From Nemertoderma westbladi (taxonomy: Eukaryota > Xenacoelomorpha > Nemertodermatida > Nemertodermatidae): a stretch of 64,000 nucleotides of DNA. Shown piece after piece: positions 44,484 through 56,105 of this stretch (its first letter is position 1; each line of letters starts with the position of its first letter). The notes beneath the pieces were generated by a model. It had not been told where the DNA came from. It was given only the letters and a program-made list of their open reading frames with translations, and did no database searches. Location of the stretch: assembly GCA_032718475.1 (NCBI GenBank), contig JAUCBJ010002506.1, positions 91,440-155,439 on the forward strand. The letters run 5' to 3'. The position numbers and the translations under genes are program-made.

Positions 44484-45389
44484 ATGATAAGATTACGCGG
44501 AGCTAGTAACCTGCGACGTTGGTTGTATTATGCAATCATAGTAACATCATGCACAACCTTATGGGCCCAAACCAATGACAATCACACACAGTACGGCTTC
44601 ATTAGGAATGCCGACACTATAATCAGAACCAGGGATTCTATCAGCCGCGGCGCCGAGTTCCTGGAGGCGGCCTTCTCGCAGACCGAAGAAGGTTGCGCAG
44701 TCTCGTGTCTAGGCAACGACAGATGCGACACCGCAGTCATGGAGTTGGTTAATGAACGTACCTGTTACCTGTTCCGATGTGAGTCACACTGTCTCTTTAC
44801 ATCACACAGAGGCTATGTAATGATGGTTCTGGATCTATCAGTTTTCCCGGCGGTATCAGAAGAAACATCTACCGCCGATGGAGAAGCCATCGATGTAACG
44901 GCAACTAAAGTAGGCATACCGGTAGCTACAACGACTACCACTACTACAACAACAACACAAGGAGCAGAAGATGAAGATCATTTACTTAGACCTCATCATT
45001 TACTACAACCTCCAGAGCCTACGAATTGGGAAGCTACTCACCATGGCAACAGCAGAAAACAGAAAGAAGATGCGGTTGAGACCGCTGTAGAGAGGACCCA
45101 AGCACCGGTTACCGAGAAACCGATGGTGGGAGTTACTACGGATGAAGAAGATCCATCGAACGGGACACTGCCGGATCTCGTAGAGTCGGCCATGTTCCCG
45201 GCCTCGATGTGGCAACGGGAATGGACGCTGGCCGCCGCATTGCCACTCACGGCGGGGCTTCTCATAACAATCACGTTGTGTTGCATCATAGCCGTGAGGG
45301 TGAGGGCAGCTCGCACACGGGTCAAGTTGGGTAAGAAAAGTCCCTACAGTCACGACGCAGACTTCCTCATTAACGGTATGTACTTATAA
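44484..45389 (+). CDS. MANSC-domain type I membrane protein
   Basis: 301 residues. A signal peptide (to about residue 28, ending TTLWAQ) is followed by a MANSC-like domain (about 40-118) with six cysteines at 71, 75, 81, 94, 99 and 103, in the arrangement CAVSCLGNDRC...CYLFRCESHC. Next come a Thr-rich stretch with ten or more consecutive Thr (about 149-160), an acidic/Thr-rich stalk and a transmembrane helix (about 247-272, LTAGLLITITLCCIIAVRV). The short cytoplasmic tail ends DADFLINGMYL, and such LINGMY-type ends occur in MANSC1/LRP11-like proteins (from memory). No LDL-receptor A, PKD or Kunitz module follows, so MANSC1-like is preferred over LRP11 or HAI-1. Single exon; AATAAA at 45710-45715. 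Confidence 0.75.
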   Translation: MIRLRGASNLRRWLYYAIIVTSCTTLWAQTNDNHTQYGFIRNADTIIRTRDSISRGAEFLEAAFSQTEEGCAVSCLGNDRCDTAVMELVNERTCYLFRCESHCLFTSHRGYVMMVLDLSVFPAVSEETSTADGEAIDVTATKVGIPVATTTTTTTTTTQGAEDEDHLLRPHHLLQPPEPTNWEATHHGNSRKQKEDAVETAVERTQAPVTEKPMVGVTTDEEDPSNGTLPDLVESAMFPASMWQREWTLAAALPLTAGLLITITLCCIIAVRVRAARTRVKLGKKSPYSHDADFLINGMYL

Positions 45390-46219
45390 TTCTGTTAAGT
45401 TATGTATTTTGATTTGACTCTAGTTTAGTTTGACTTTATATTGGATATTATTGGAAAGTTGATGCTATTCTGGTGTGATTTTTATATTTAGTTTAAGTTA
45501 ATATTTAGTTATTTACTTTACCATCCTTTCTATCTCTTTTTACTTGTCTCTCTATCTTTCTATCAGTGATGCGATTCTGGGTGAATATATAGTAAAGAAG
45601 AAAAAACCAACAAAGACCTAATTACATTGTCTAATTAATTGTGAACTTATGAGGGGGATATAGACTTATATATAGATACGGTACCTATATATATATATTT
45701 TCTCTCTTCAATAAAAATATATTTTTAATGCTGAATAGAATATATTTTTTCAATGATATCCACTAATTTCAAATATTTGTTACCTGATATATTATATATA
45801 ATAATTATATTATTATATAATTATATATTATATATAATTATACAGCATTACGCAGCCTAACTAACCTTCTCAATCATTTGATACCATCAGAACATTATAT
45901 ATCGGTACTTATGTGTCTCTATAAATCGTATTGCATTGCTTTTGTGTTCATATATAATATGTATATATTTACTTTCAGTTTCAATTCAAGTTACTTAACA
46001 ACATTAATGCGTAGCCTTTGTTAAATTATTTATTATTTTGTACATTAATTTTTGGCGGAATCTATTAATGCGTTTACAGTTTATCATACTGTATTAAATG
46101 CTTAAGCTAAAACTAAAGGACTACAGGGTGGTACATGTGTACTGTAAGTAGTCAGGTAATATCTCAGTATGCATCCGCATGGGAATGATAATCTCATTTC
46201 GGCTAATTAAAAATCTTAA
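45390..46219. other. Intergenic, 3' flank of the MANSC gene
   Basis: Very AT-rich with palindromic 'attatatataattat' type runs at about 45790-45845. AATAAA at 45710 is the likely poly(A) signal of the preceding gene. No gene. Confidence 0.5.
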
Positions 46220-46237
46220 TAACATACCTCAGAATAA

Positions 46238-47770
46238 CATGGCACTAACATACATCAGTAACATGGCACTAACATACCTCAGTAACATTATGGCACTAAC
46301 ACACCTCAGTAACATTATGGCACTAACATACCTCAGTAACATGGCACTAACACACCTTAGTAACATTATGGCACTAACATACCTCAGTAACATGGCACTA
46401 ACATACATCAGTAACATGGCACTAACATACATCAGTAACATGGCACTAACATACCTCAGTAACATTATGGCACTAACATACCTCAGTAACATTATGGCAC
46501 TAATATACCTCAGTAACATGGCACTAACATACATCAGTAACATGGCACTAACATACATCAGTAACATGGCACTAACATACATCAGTAACATGGCACTAAC
46601 ATACATCAGTAACATGGCACTAACATACCTCAGTAACATTATGGCACTAACATACCTCAGTAACATGGCACTAACACACCTCAGTAACATTATGGCACTA
46701 ACATACCTCAGTAACATTATGGCACTAATATACCTCAGTAACATGGCACTAACATACATCAGTAACATGGCACTAACATACATCAGTAACATGGCACTAA
46801 CACACCTCAGTAACATTATGGCACTAACATACCTCAGTAACATTATGGCACTAATATACCTCAGTAACATGGCACTAACATACATCAGTAACATGGCACT
46901 AACACACGTCAGTAACATTATGACACTAACATACCTCAGTAACATTATGGCACTAACATACCTCAGTAACATTATGGCACTAACATACCTCAGTAACATG
47001 GCACTAACATACATCAGTAACATGGCACTAACATACGTCAGTAACATTATGGCACTAACATACCTCAGTAACATTATGGCACTAACATACCTCAGTAACA
47101 TGGCACTAACATACATCAGTAACATGGCACTAACATACATCAGTAACATTATGACACTAACATACCTCAGTAACATGGCACTAACATACATCAGTAACAT
47201 GGCACTAACATACCTCAGTAACATTATGGCACTAACACACCTCAGTAACATTATGGCACTAACATACCTCAGTAACATGGCACTAACACACCTTAGTAAC
47301 ATTATGGCACTAACATACCTCAGTAACATGGCACTAACATACATCAGTAACATGGCACTAACATACATCAGTAACATGGCACTAACATACCTCAGTAACA
47401 TTATGGCACTAACATACCTCAGTAACATGGCACTAACACACCTCAGTAACATTATGGCACTAATATACCTCAGTAACATGGCACTAACATACATCAGTAA
47501 CATGGCACTAACATACATCAGTAACATGGCACTAACACACCTCAGTAACATTATGGCACTAACATACCTCAGTAACATTATGGCACTAATATACCTCAGT
47601 AACATGGCACTAACATACATCAGTAACATGGCACTAACATACATCAGTAACACGGCACTAACATACATCAGTAACATGGCACTAACATGCCTCAGTAACA
47701 TTATGGCACTAACATACCTCAGTAACATGGCACTTACATACTTCAGTAACATTATGGCACTAACATACAC
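46238..47770. repeat. 24/27-bp minisatellite, open in both directions
   Basis: Two unit types alternate: 24 bp (ATGGCACTAACATACATCAG plus TAAC) and 27 bp, the same with an extra ATT before ATGG and CCTCAG for CATCAG. About 60 units. Both lengths are multiples of three and neither strand creates stops, so frames of 554 residues (plus) and 531 residues (minus) result. They consist only of MALTYLSN/MALTYISN-type repeats or of their antisense translation, and are not accepted as genes. A remnant of the array ('cattaacatacctcagt') reappears at 48647 beyond the inserted MITE. Confidence 0.9.
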
Positions 47771-48626
47771 CATGTCCTGGAATATAGTGTCGTTATTCAG
47801 GTACCTGCCCCCCCCCCCCCCCAAATTTTTCTACAAATCTTAATGAGATTGCATGAAATATGAAACAGATAATTTCACCTCCCTCCTCCTTGCTGGGTGA
47901 GCCAGAATTTTTATTTTCGCTTTCATTCTTTAGCTACAAGCGTTTGAAAAAAGGTGTCTCCGATGAAATTGCACAAGTCACACCACAGTTATTATTCAAA
48001 GGTTTAGTGATTTGTTGGTACTAGTGGAAATCTGACCGCGCAAGGATTCAAAATATGTGAATTTGGTTGGGAAATAGCTGAGATATGGGCATTCGAATTT
48101 TGCATGTATTTGCTTGCGCTGCAGGCCATTTATTCTATTAAATAAATACACAATGTTCGAGAACATTTTGATTATGTATGAATATCCATACATAGTATAC
48201 GTAATGTATGTGTAATGTAATGTATACTAGTATTATCATGTAGGCATTGCATTGTTGCCAAGCTACTTAATGAGATAAACAAAATGTTCTAGAACATTAT
48301 ATTAAATAGAATAAATTGCCTGCAGCGGAAGCAAATTCATGCAAAATTGGAATGCCCATAGTTATATCCCAACCAAATTCAAATAATTTCACATATTTGG
48401 AATCCTTGCACGGCCAGCTTTCCACTAGTAGCAACAAATCACTAAAACGTTAAATGTAACTGGTGCAATATCGACGGAGGCACTTTTTTCAAACGCTTGA
48501 AGCTAAAGAATAAAGCGAAAATAAAAATTCAGGCTCACCCAGCAAGGAGGAGGGAGGTGAAACTATCTGTTTCAAATTTCATGCAATCTCATGTCACTGA
48601 ATAACGACACAATATCCCGGGACATG
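47771..48626. mobile_element. Inverted-repeat MITE with poly-C tract, inserted in the minisatellite
   Basis: Ends CATGTCCTGGAATATAGTGT (47771) and the inverse, ending GGGACATG (48626), with further pairing through 'tcgttattcag' and 'gatttgtagaaaaatttggg'-type sequence. A 15-C run lies at 47808-47822. Arms pair along most of the element, centred near 48200. Related copies lie at 57120-57760 and 57761-59940. The right flank resumes the minisatellite, showing the insertion point. Confidence 0.8.
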
Positions 48627-48831
48627 ATGTACCTCTGCAACATGTCATTAACATACCTCAGTTACAATTACTTCAATTATGTAGTTAAATTTAGTCATAA
48701 CATATCACTTTATTTTGGTTATTTATAATATAAATAAGTCAGTCACGGCACATCACGGCACATGTATATATTTCAATCTGCATAATATAATAAATAACTC
48801 TTATATAACATAAATATCAGTTGACAATATA
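48627..48831. other. Minisatellite remnant and AT-rich spacer
   Basis: Starts with a decayed minisatellite unit, then AT-rich sequence with a short CATCACGGCACAT repeat near 48746. Confidence 0.5.
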
Positions 48832-49674
48832 TGTGGCTGGCCACGAGAAAAGGGACCTTATGTCGCAAAACCTGATTCTGAGATAATCGCGTTTAAAGTT
48901 TCCCTCTATTTTTGAACAAATTTAATTGGATTATCAATTTAGAAATGTATAAAACGATGAGGGAAATTCAAATTGGTTCTGATATTCAATATACCTAGGA
49001 AATAACTAATTACAGGAAGCAATATATGATGTTGCAGTGTTGTATATAACACTGTCTTAGGGTTTTCATGTCTTAATTTAGGACTGTAATAAATTGTACT
49101 GTAATTGTACTACTGTATTATGTAGGTACTGTAGGCCTACAGTTATTTTTTAAATGCAATATGGCTGTCATTTTCTTAATTAATCTTCGTTAGTTCTTAA
49201 ATTTTGTAATCCCAATAAAGAATTCAAAATACAAATAATTTTAAATTTTGTTAAAAAAATTTATCTTTTTGAAAAAATTTTAAATTAAAAAAAAAATTTT
49301 TTGGTTTCATGTTTTTTTGAAAATTTTGCAAAATTTTTGTTAAAATAGTTCATGAACAATATTAGTTTCAAATTGTTAAAAGTTGTATAAAAAGCCGAAT
49401 AACATTGAGCTGCCTAACTATATAGTAAGAATTGCTATGATATTATTAATATTTTCCATTTTTTTAAATAATCGCTTATTATAACCGCTATTAATAAAAT
49501 TTTTTTTGCTACCCGATTCACCTTGACATAAATCGCTATAACTTTTTTTTGGAAATAGATATTGAGACACTGTTTTTTTTGTTAAAATCTCTGGAAAATT
49601 CTGCATCTCATAGGCCTAATAACTCAAAATCGACCTCCGGTGACATAAGGTCCCTTTTCTCGTGGCCAGCCACA
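48832..49674. mobile_element. MITE with 33-bp perfect terminal inverted repeats
   Basis: Both ends begin TGTGGCTGGCCACGAGAAAA and stay identical for 33 bp, through GGGACCTTATGTC. Flanking TATA on each side may be the target duplication (TA or TATA). The interior is AT-rich with no transposase frame. Confidence 0.88.
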
Positions 49675-51239
49675 TATATACTTTATATATCAACTAATTA
49701 TATTACATATAACTAACTATACTTTAGAGGATTATCGTTATATATATAGTCAGTTACTAACTACAAATCTTGTTTTGTTTCGGTACTTAATTTCGCATTC
49801 GTGTGCATTTTAATTATAATTAAGATAATTAAGGCGATCAAATCATGTTTTCTATCCAAGACGGGACAATAATACAATACTCAGTTACAGTCAAACGGGG
49901 AGTTAAATATAACTATATATTTAATTAACTATTAACAATGAATGCCTGGTGTTTGTCTAAGAAACTGCGGCAGTGACAGAACTTTCCTAAGATACGTTTA
50001 TTGTTTTGGTTCCTCATGCCTTGCCCAGTTTTAGTTAATCTCACCGCCCACAATTCGCCCACATTTGAAGAGCCTCTCCAATAAATATCGACATTTATTA
50101 CTTGTGTACTTTAATCAGTCTTTTCCACACTTTTCCATGTAAACAAACATGGGAGTTTATCGTTTATGTTACAACAGTTTACCGGTAAGATTGTGGTATA
50201 TTGCTTTGTCATCTTTAAAGCAGTTCATCAGTCAGAGAAGTCAGCAGGCGGCAGATCAATACGAAAAATACAAGTAGCGCATATTTGATAATCATAAATC
50301 ATTACCAAATCAACCTGATTTTATGGTCTTGTGTTTTCTGTGTAGCTGAATTCGTATATGACACTCAAAAATTGCGTTTCTGAACGATTACGGTATTTTT
50401 AATGATGTCCCATAGTGGCACGAAAAATAAAGTAGCACAAATTAACAATAAATTTGATGGCTACACTTCGGAATTATCCAACCGAATTAAATTTTTGGCA
50501 GTTTGAAATTGTACTTGTACTATTCGTCCTGGAGCACTAAAATGACACCAAAAATGTTGGTTGAAAAAATACATCCTGATCAGCGACTTTCAATGTTTGA
50601 TTTTTCAACCAAGATCTAAAAAATTTCTAAAATGACCCCCCCCCCCCCCCCCCCAGCCAATTACGCAGTAGAAACAGCCCGGGACAGATTTGGTTAAACT
50701 TAATTGTATTAACTGATTGTAAATCAAAATGTACAGTCCTAACATCCAGTATAGATATACGGTTTTGTTAAAATATAATAAAATATACCAGAAAGCAGAG
50801 GGGTTGTTTTTGGAAAATAAAAAAAAGAATTAGCTGTTTTAGATGCAAAAAATATACAAATTTTGGGCCCAGATGTATTGACCAATTACCTACTATGTGT
50901 ACTGCTACTACTGTATCAGTACACTGACCAATTACCTGCTATGTCTACTGTTGGACGTTGATGTACTATTACGTAACATACTTCTCTTTATTTTCACATT
51001 TTATTGCCACATAGGATTCTGCACATTCGTTTATCCTATATTAAATATTAATATGGACACTTCCCGAATTAATCCCGTAAATATTTTAAAATTAATAACC
51101 TGAAAAAACCAGAATGGTTTTTTGGCCATTTATTCAAAATGAAAAACATAGAGAAACACGGTTTTGGAATATAAGTGCCGCACTGTGCTAAACCCTGAAT
51201 GACTTAAGACTTCCTACCTGGAGGTCACCAGTTCGATCT
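49675..51239. other. Intergenic, poly-C tract, no gene
   Basis: AT-rich; the dispersed GTTTATTGTTTTGGTT is at 49996-50011 and a 19-C run at 50636-50654. A weak tRNA-like B box near 51229 (AGTTCGATCTC) precedes the LINE fragment. No supported gene. Confidence 0.45.
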
Positions 51240-52675
51240 CACTAGAAGAACTGCTGTGGCTGCAAGTGAAGGCTGCTGCAAAGAGCATTAAGACCAATCG
51301 TGCCAGTGGAGTAGATGGTGTTCCCCCTGAGGTCTTTAAAATACCTGCGTGTTTAAAGCTCATCTATCCCATCATAGTAGACATGTACAGAACAACAAGA
51401 GTCCCACAATAAATGAAAACAAATAAGTTGGTGCCAGTTCCCAAGAAGGGCAACCTAACACTAACACTATGGATATTTTCGGGGAATCTCATTGATCTCG
51501 ATTGCTGCAAAGCTTTACAATAAAATTCTATTAAATCGCATCAGGGATCCCATTGAGAGACTGCTCCGTGGAAATCAGAATGGGTTCCGTAAAGGTCGTG
51601 GGACCATGGAGCCCATTTTGGCACTTAGAAGGATAATTTAAGAGTTATCAAAAAAGAAAGACAGGCATCTGGCTGTTATCTTTGTTGACTTCTTCAAGGC
51701 CTTTGATTCAGTCTCTCGCTCATGTTCAGCATACTTTCATTGTATGGGATTCCTGATGAAATTATTGCAGCAATCAGATCAGTATACGATGGTTCGACAA
51801 CATTTGTGTCTACTGTTGATAGTGACACATAACCATTTGAAGTGTTATGGGGCGTCCTCCACGGAGACACACTTGCACCATTCTTGTTCATAATTGTGGT
51901 TGACTATGTTCTACGTATGTCCTTAGATCATCACAATGATGATGGAGTGATGGTAACTCCACTACTGACTACTCTCAGAATCACTAGAGGGAGCCCAACG
52001 GCTCCTCAGCTCATTAGAACAGGCTACTTCTAGTGTTGGTCTTTTTATTAACTCCAAAAAGACCATAATTTTGACAGTTAACTTTGAAAGTTCTCAGCAA
52101 GTCTCTGACCGGATGAACATAAGCTCAAAGGATGGTATGCTTGAGCATGTGGACGACTTCTGTTACCTGGGATCATGGATCCGGAAGTCAGGTGAGGACC
52201 TTCGAATACGTAAGGGAAAGGTATGGGCAGCCTTGAATAGGCTTTCCAGGATTTGGAAGTCACCGAGAATTAATCGGAAACTTAAGGTCCGATTATTTAG
52301 AGCAGCAGCAGTAGTTCCAGTACTCCTCTATGGGAGTCCATGCTGGGCTCTAACTGCTGAGGACACCAAATCTCTGGATGGCACATTCACAAGAATGCTA
52401 CGCCAGGTTCATTGTGTCAAGTACAATGCACACATCTGCAACCAGACTCTATCTAACATTGGAGGTGTCTCATTGGTTCCCCCAAGCTTGACACTAGAAC
52501 AAAGCCGCCTCCGCTTTGTAGGACATTGCTTTCGCCGTGAGGACCAGCCAGTGCTTGGCAGCCTCATGGAGTGAATAAGCATGGTGGATAGCCCATGACA
52601 TTCTTGAGACGCATCTTAAAGGACACTGGCCTTGAAGATGCGGATGATCTAGCAAATGTCATGGGTGATAGGTAG
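51240..52675 (+). pseudogene. Decayed LINE reverse transcriptase, catalytic box deleted
   Basis: Translations in several frames give NRASGVDGVPPEVFK, GVLHGDTLAPFLFIIVVDYVLR, then after a gap FCYLGSWIRKSGEDLRIRKG, LLYGSPCWALTAEDTK and FVGHCFRREDQP, the order found in non-LTR reverse transcriptases. Multiple stops and frameshifts are present. The segment that should hold the FADD/YADD active site (between about 51950 and 52040) is missing, so the copy is inactive. The end at about 52671 encodes the family's C-terminal MTFLRRILKDTGLEDADD region. Confidence 0.85.
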
Positions 52676-52964
52676 GGATGGTACCGGAACCGGGATTTTG
52701 GTTCAAGCCGGAACCGAAATTGTAAATGTCGGAATATTCCGGCCGGAACCGGAATTTCCATAAGATAAAGCCTGGGTCCCAAAGGATCCAGGTAATAGGT
52801 AGGAGGTGGGGGGGGTCTTACATTTTATTGCTTCAATAATTATTTGCAAAATACAGTCATTGTATGAAAAGTAACTAAGTCTCCAGCTACATGAGTCGAG
52901 TGTTTATGTACAGAATGAGAAAAGCGATTTAAATATTCTCACTACCTTAACAAAAGCTAGTAAA
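52676..52964. other. Accession of 'ggtaccggaacc' sequence after the LINE
   Basis: GC-rich phrase of 'ggtaccggaaccgg' and 'ccggccggaaccgg' (52680-52760), matched in inverse near 55750-55835, where it again abuts a LINE 3' end. It may be part of that LINE's 3' tail. Confidence 0.45.
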
Positions 52965-53180
52965 CATTCAGCCGAAGCCGGAGGCGACCCAAAGGCTCCT
53001 CTTTCGATAGCTGCAACCCGAAGGAAGGGGTGGAAGCTATATTATACAAGTTGTTCAGCCAGTGCTTATTTTATCGACCGCAGGGGATGAAAGACTGAAT
53101 GGAGCCAGGCTGGGCTCGAACCTTTAACCAATAGATTGTCTAAACCTGGTGCTCAACCAACTTAGCTAACCTTGTAAAGT
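52965..53180 (-). mobile_element. tRNA-derived SINE, minus strand
   Basis: On the minus strand the A box TAGCTAAGTTGGTTGAGCA and B box GGTTCGAGCCC show tRNA spacing. The body continues 'gtcgataaaataagcactgg' and then the domain 'gaaagaggagcctttgggtc' also present at 38757-38835. Confidence 0.8.
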
Positions 53181-54800
53181 TTACTAAAGCAATAAAAGTT
53201 TATAGGTATTTTAAATTAGACTTTTTTCACTTTTCGACATACAATGAGTGACACGTTCGTGGGGCCTTCGCGCAGCACGATAGCCTATATTAGAAAGTGC
53301 CGTACTGTAAACTAAACTCTATTAGATATACGAAAACCGTCTTTCTCAAAATATATATATAAGTGATTGCGATGCTATCAAGATCATCCGAAAAAAACAA
53401 GTTTGATACCCCTGGTGCACCGCGTATATATTCCATCGAAACCAGAACACCAAAAAACGCTTATTGCGCAAAAAATAGGTTCAAACAATCAATTTACAAA
53501 ATTTACATATTTCAAAATTTGGTGCTGGCACAAAAATTTGGCGCCCGCCGAAAAAAACAAGTTTGAAATTTCTAAATTAATTTATATGAATTCCATCTAA
53601 TTGCAAACACAAAAAAACCGGTGTAAATCAAAAACAAAGATGTTACAAATCATATTTCATGCAATGTAATTTTCAAAAAACGCCTCAAAAAAAGTGCCAA
53701 AAGTAGGGTTAAAAAATGGTGCTATATCTCGAAAACTTCCCAATAATTTTGAAAACCGTTTTCACTATTAGGAAGACAATAGATTTTTGGAAAAGTCATG
53801 AAATTTCCGATTTCCAACTGCGTTTGTTTCAGAGTTATAACAAATAGGTTTAATAGTGTTAAACAATACTTTTGTAAAATGCACCACTTTTTAGAGTTCT
53901 GAACCGAGTGGGTTTATTAAACGGTCCTCAGCGACTGTTATAAGAAAACGAGAATCTTAACGCTAAAAAGTAAAATTTTCGCAAAAGTATCTTATATGTA
54001 ATTTTTTCTACTTCTATCAACTTTTGCAGTTCTAGTAAGCTATCTTTCCAATAACAATGAGGGGGATATTATGTCCATCAACGCGGGATGTATTGTAATT
54101 CATTTAACTACAGTTGGTACCCTTAACGTTTAGTTTTTGACTTATTATAATTAGTTATGTGTATGTTGGGCGGGCATAGATAGTGGTCACGGTCTGTATT
54201 TACTTTTCCAATTCTTTCAGAATGGAGAAAAGTATTGTAAATAATAGTTTTCACGTGATGATTCTGTATTTTAGTGCAACAAAAAATGCGAGTATGATTT
54301 TTTTGTATATATGTATCCTTGGCTTGATTGTTTTGTACGGATAAATTTAAGTATTTCGTAAACGCTTCACCTATCACTATTTCACCGCCAGTTGTTGTAC
54401 ATTGTACATCATTATCCATATTTTAGTTGGTATAACTGAGATATTGTGGTTGATATATATAGCTATACTAGGTTCTAGAACCAAATAGCTTTTCCTCGCC
54501 AGAGTTGCAAAAAGATTGAATTTTATGAACCAATAACAATTTTTCTCGAACTGAATAAACTGTGCTCCGAGTAAAATACTTTAATAATTAATAATAAATT
54601 ATGTCAATTTGTTTTAGTAAACTTTTCAATTGGACGTTAAAACTCTGTAACCTTTTATTCGAATCGATCGTTTTCAAAAACATTCTATCATTCTATGCGT
54701 CTTGCTCTTTACTGAAAGTGGCTTTTCTTGGTATATGTTATTGTTGTTATTCATTACTTAAAAGTTTAAATATAAAGTTTTAATCCAAAAATAATACTAA
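53181..54800. other. Intergenic, no gene supported
   Basis: Contains an inverted copy of the CTGCGCGAAGGCCCCAC motif at 53260-53280. A minus-strand frame at 54123-54419 (98 residues, MDNDVQCTTTGGEIV...) has fairly mixed composition but no recognisable domain; it is noted only as a weak candidate. Confidence 0.4.
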
Positions 54801-55691
54801 TACACCATAACCCTTAATACAACAACCATTTTTAGGGGGTCGGAGCCCCCCCCCCCCCCTAATTTTTTTCAAATTTCAATAAGATACTACGAAATTTGGT
54901 ATGATGAAAGATCGACACATTTTCTTACTGCTGGCCTGGCCGGATTTTTCAATTTCTCAGTTATTTTCATACAACAATCCCTTAAAAAATGTCTATTTAG
55001 CAATGTTTAACCACCTCCGTAGACTTTATTTTACGTCTTTGAAATGTAATCTAGATATTGATCTAGGTACCGCCTTCGCCTGTTGATTCCGAATCTGAAA
55101 ACCGTTTTAAATTTAACCAAAAATTGGTAAAAATATTATCAAAATACTAATATGTAAATTCAGAGACTTAAATCGCTATAATTCTGATGTTTTGTTGTCT
55201 TTATTCTAGAATATTAATTATTATTTAGCTGAGCGTTTAAAACTTTCCATCTTGTTTTTTCATTACCCATAATTAATATTCTAGAATTGAGTAAATAAAA
55301 CATTAGAATTATAGCGAATTACGTCACAAAATTTACACCTTAGTATTTTGATAATATCTCCGGAAGTTATTGATGAAATTTACCACGGGTTTCAGATTCG
55401 GAATCTGCAGATGAAGGCGGTTGTAATGATATCTAGATCTCATTCCAAAGACGAAAAATAAATCCGACGGAGATGGCTAACTATTGCGAAATAGACGATT
55501 TTTAAAGGCTTGTTGTATCGAAATAGCTCATAAATTAAAAAATCCGGCCAGGCCACCAGTAAGAAAAGGTGTCGATCTATCATCATACCAAATTTCGCAG
55601 CATTTTATTGAAATTTGAAAAAAATAGGGGGGGGGGGGGGGAGGGGCTCCGACCCCCTAAAAATGGTTGTTGTATTAAGGGTTATGGTGTA
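54801..55691. mobile_element. TA-flanked palindromic MITE, copy 2
   Basis: Ends CACCATAACCCTTAATACAA and its complement, inside TA dinucleotides (54801-54802 and 55690-55691). The ends are perfectly complementary for nearly 50 bp, up to a 14-C run (54846-54859) and a 15-G run (55627-55641). The element pairs along almost its entire 890 bp, centre near 55245. TA duplication suggests mobilisation by a Tc1/mariner transposase. Confidence 0.9.
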
Positions 55692-55847
55692 CTATCAAAA
55701 GGATGTTTTATAGAACGTAATAAAGGAATACTTTAATCACAAAACAACCGAAAATTCCGGCGTTCCGGTACCGGAATCGGTGATTCCGGCCGGAACTGGA
55801 ATCGGTCCAAAACGGCCGGAATTTCGGTACATCCTTAGTGATACTAC

Positions 55848-56105
55848 TACTAGGATCGGCATGCTGCATTGCAGCTGCATTTTTAAGAATGCTATGCCGG
55901 CTTATCGACAAAATTGCACCGCCACAACTCCCTATCACCCATGACATTTGCTAGATCATCCACATCTTCAAGGCCAGTGTCCTTTAAGATGCGTCTCAAG
56001 AAAGTCATGGGCTGTCCACCATGTTTATTCACTCCATGAGGCTGCCAAAGTACAAGATTATGCACTGGCTGGTCCTCACGGCGAAAGCAATGGCCTGCAA
56101 AGCAT
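55848..56105 (-). pseudogene. LINE 3'-end fragment, minus strand
   Basis: On the minus strand this encodes HCFRREDQP, MTFLRRILKDTGLEDVDD and VMGDRELW, matching the end of the LINE at 51240-52675. It has internal stops. Confidence 0.75.

Noticed and set aside
46179-47843. 554-residue protein frame on the plus strand (and 531 residues on the minus strand)
   Set aside because: Composed only of minisatellite units with lengths divisible by three; both strands are open, which points to repeat structure more than coding. Kept as a repeat and flagged for testing.
53100-53180. Functional tRNA gene on the minus strand
   Set aside because: The cloverleaf arms do not close well and the sequence continues into a SINE body.
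54123-54419. 98-residue minus-strand frame
   Set aside because: Mixed composition but no domain, signal or conserved neighbour; not strong enough to call a gene.
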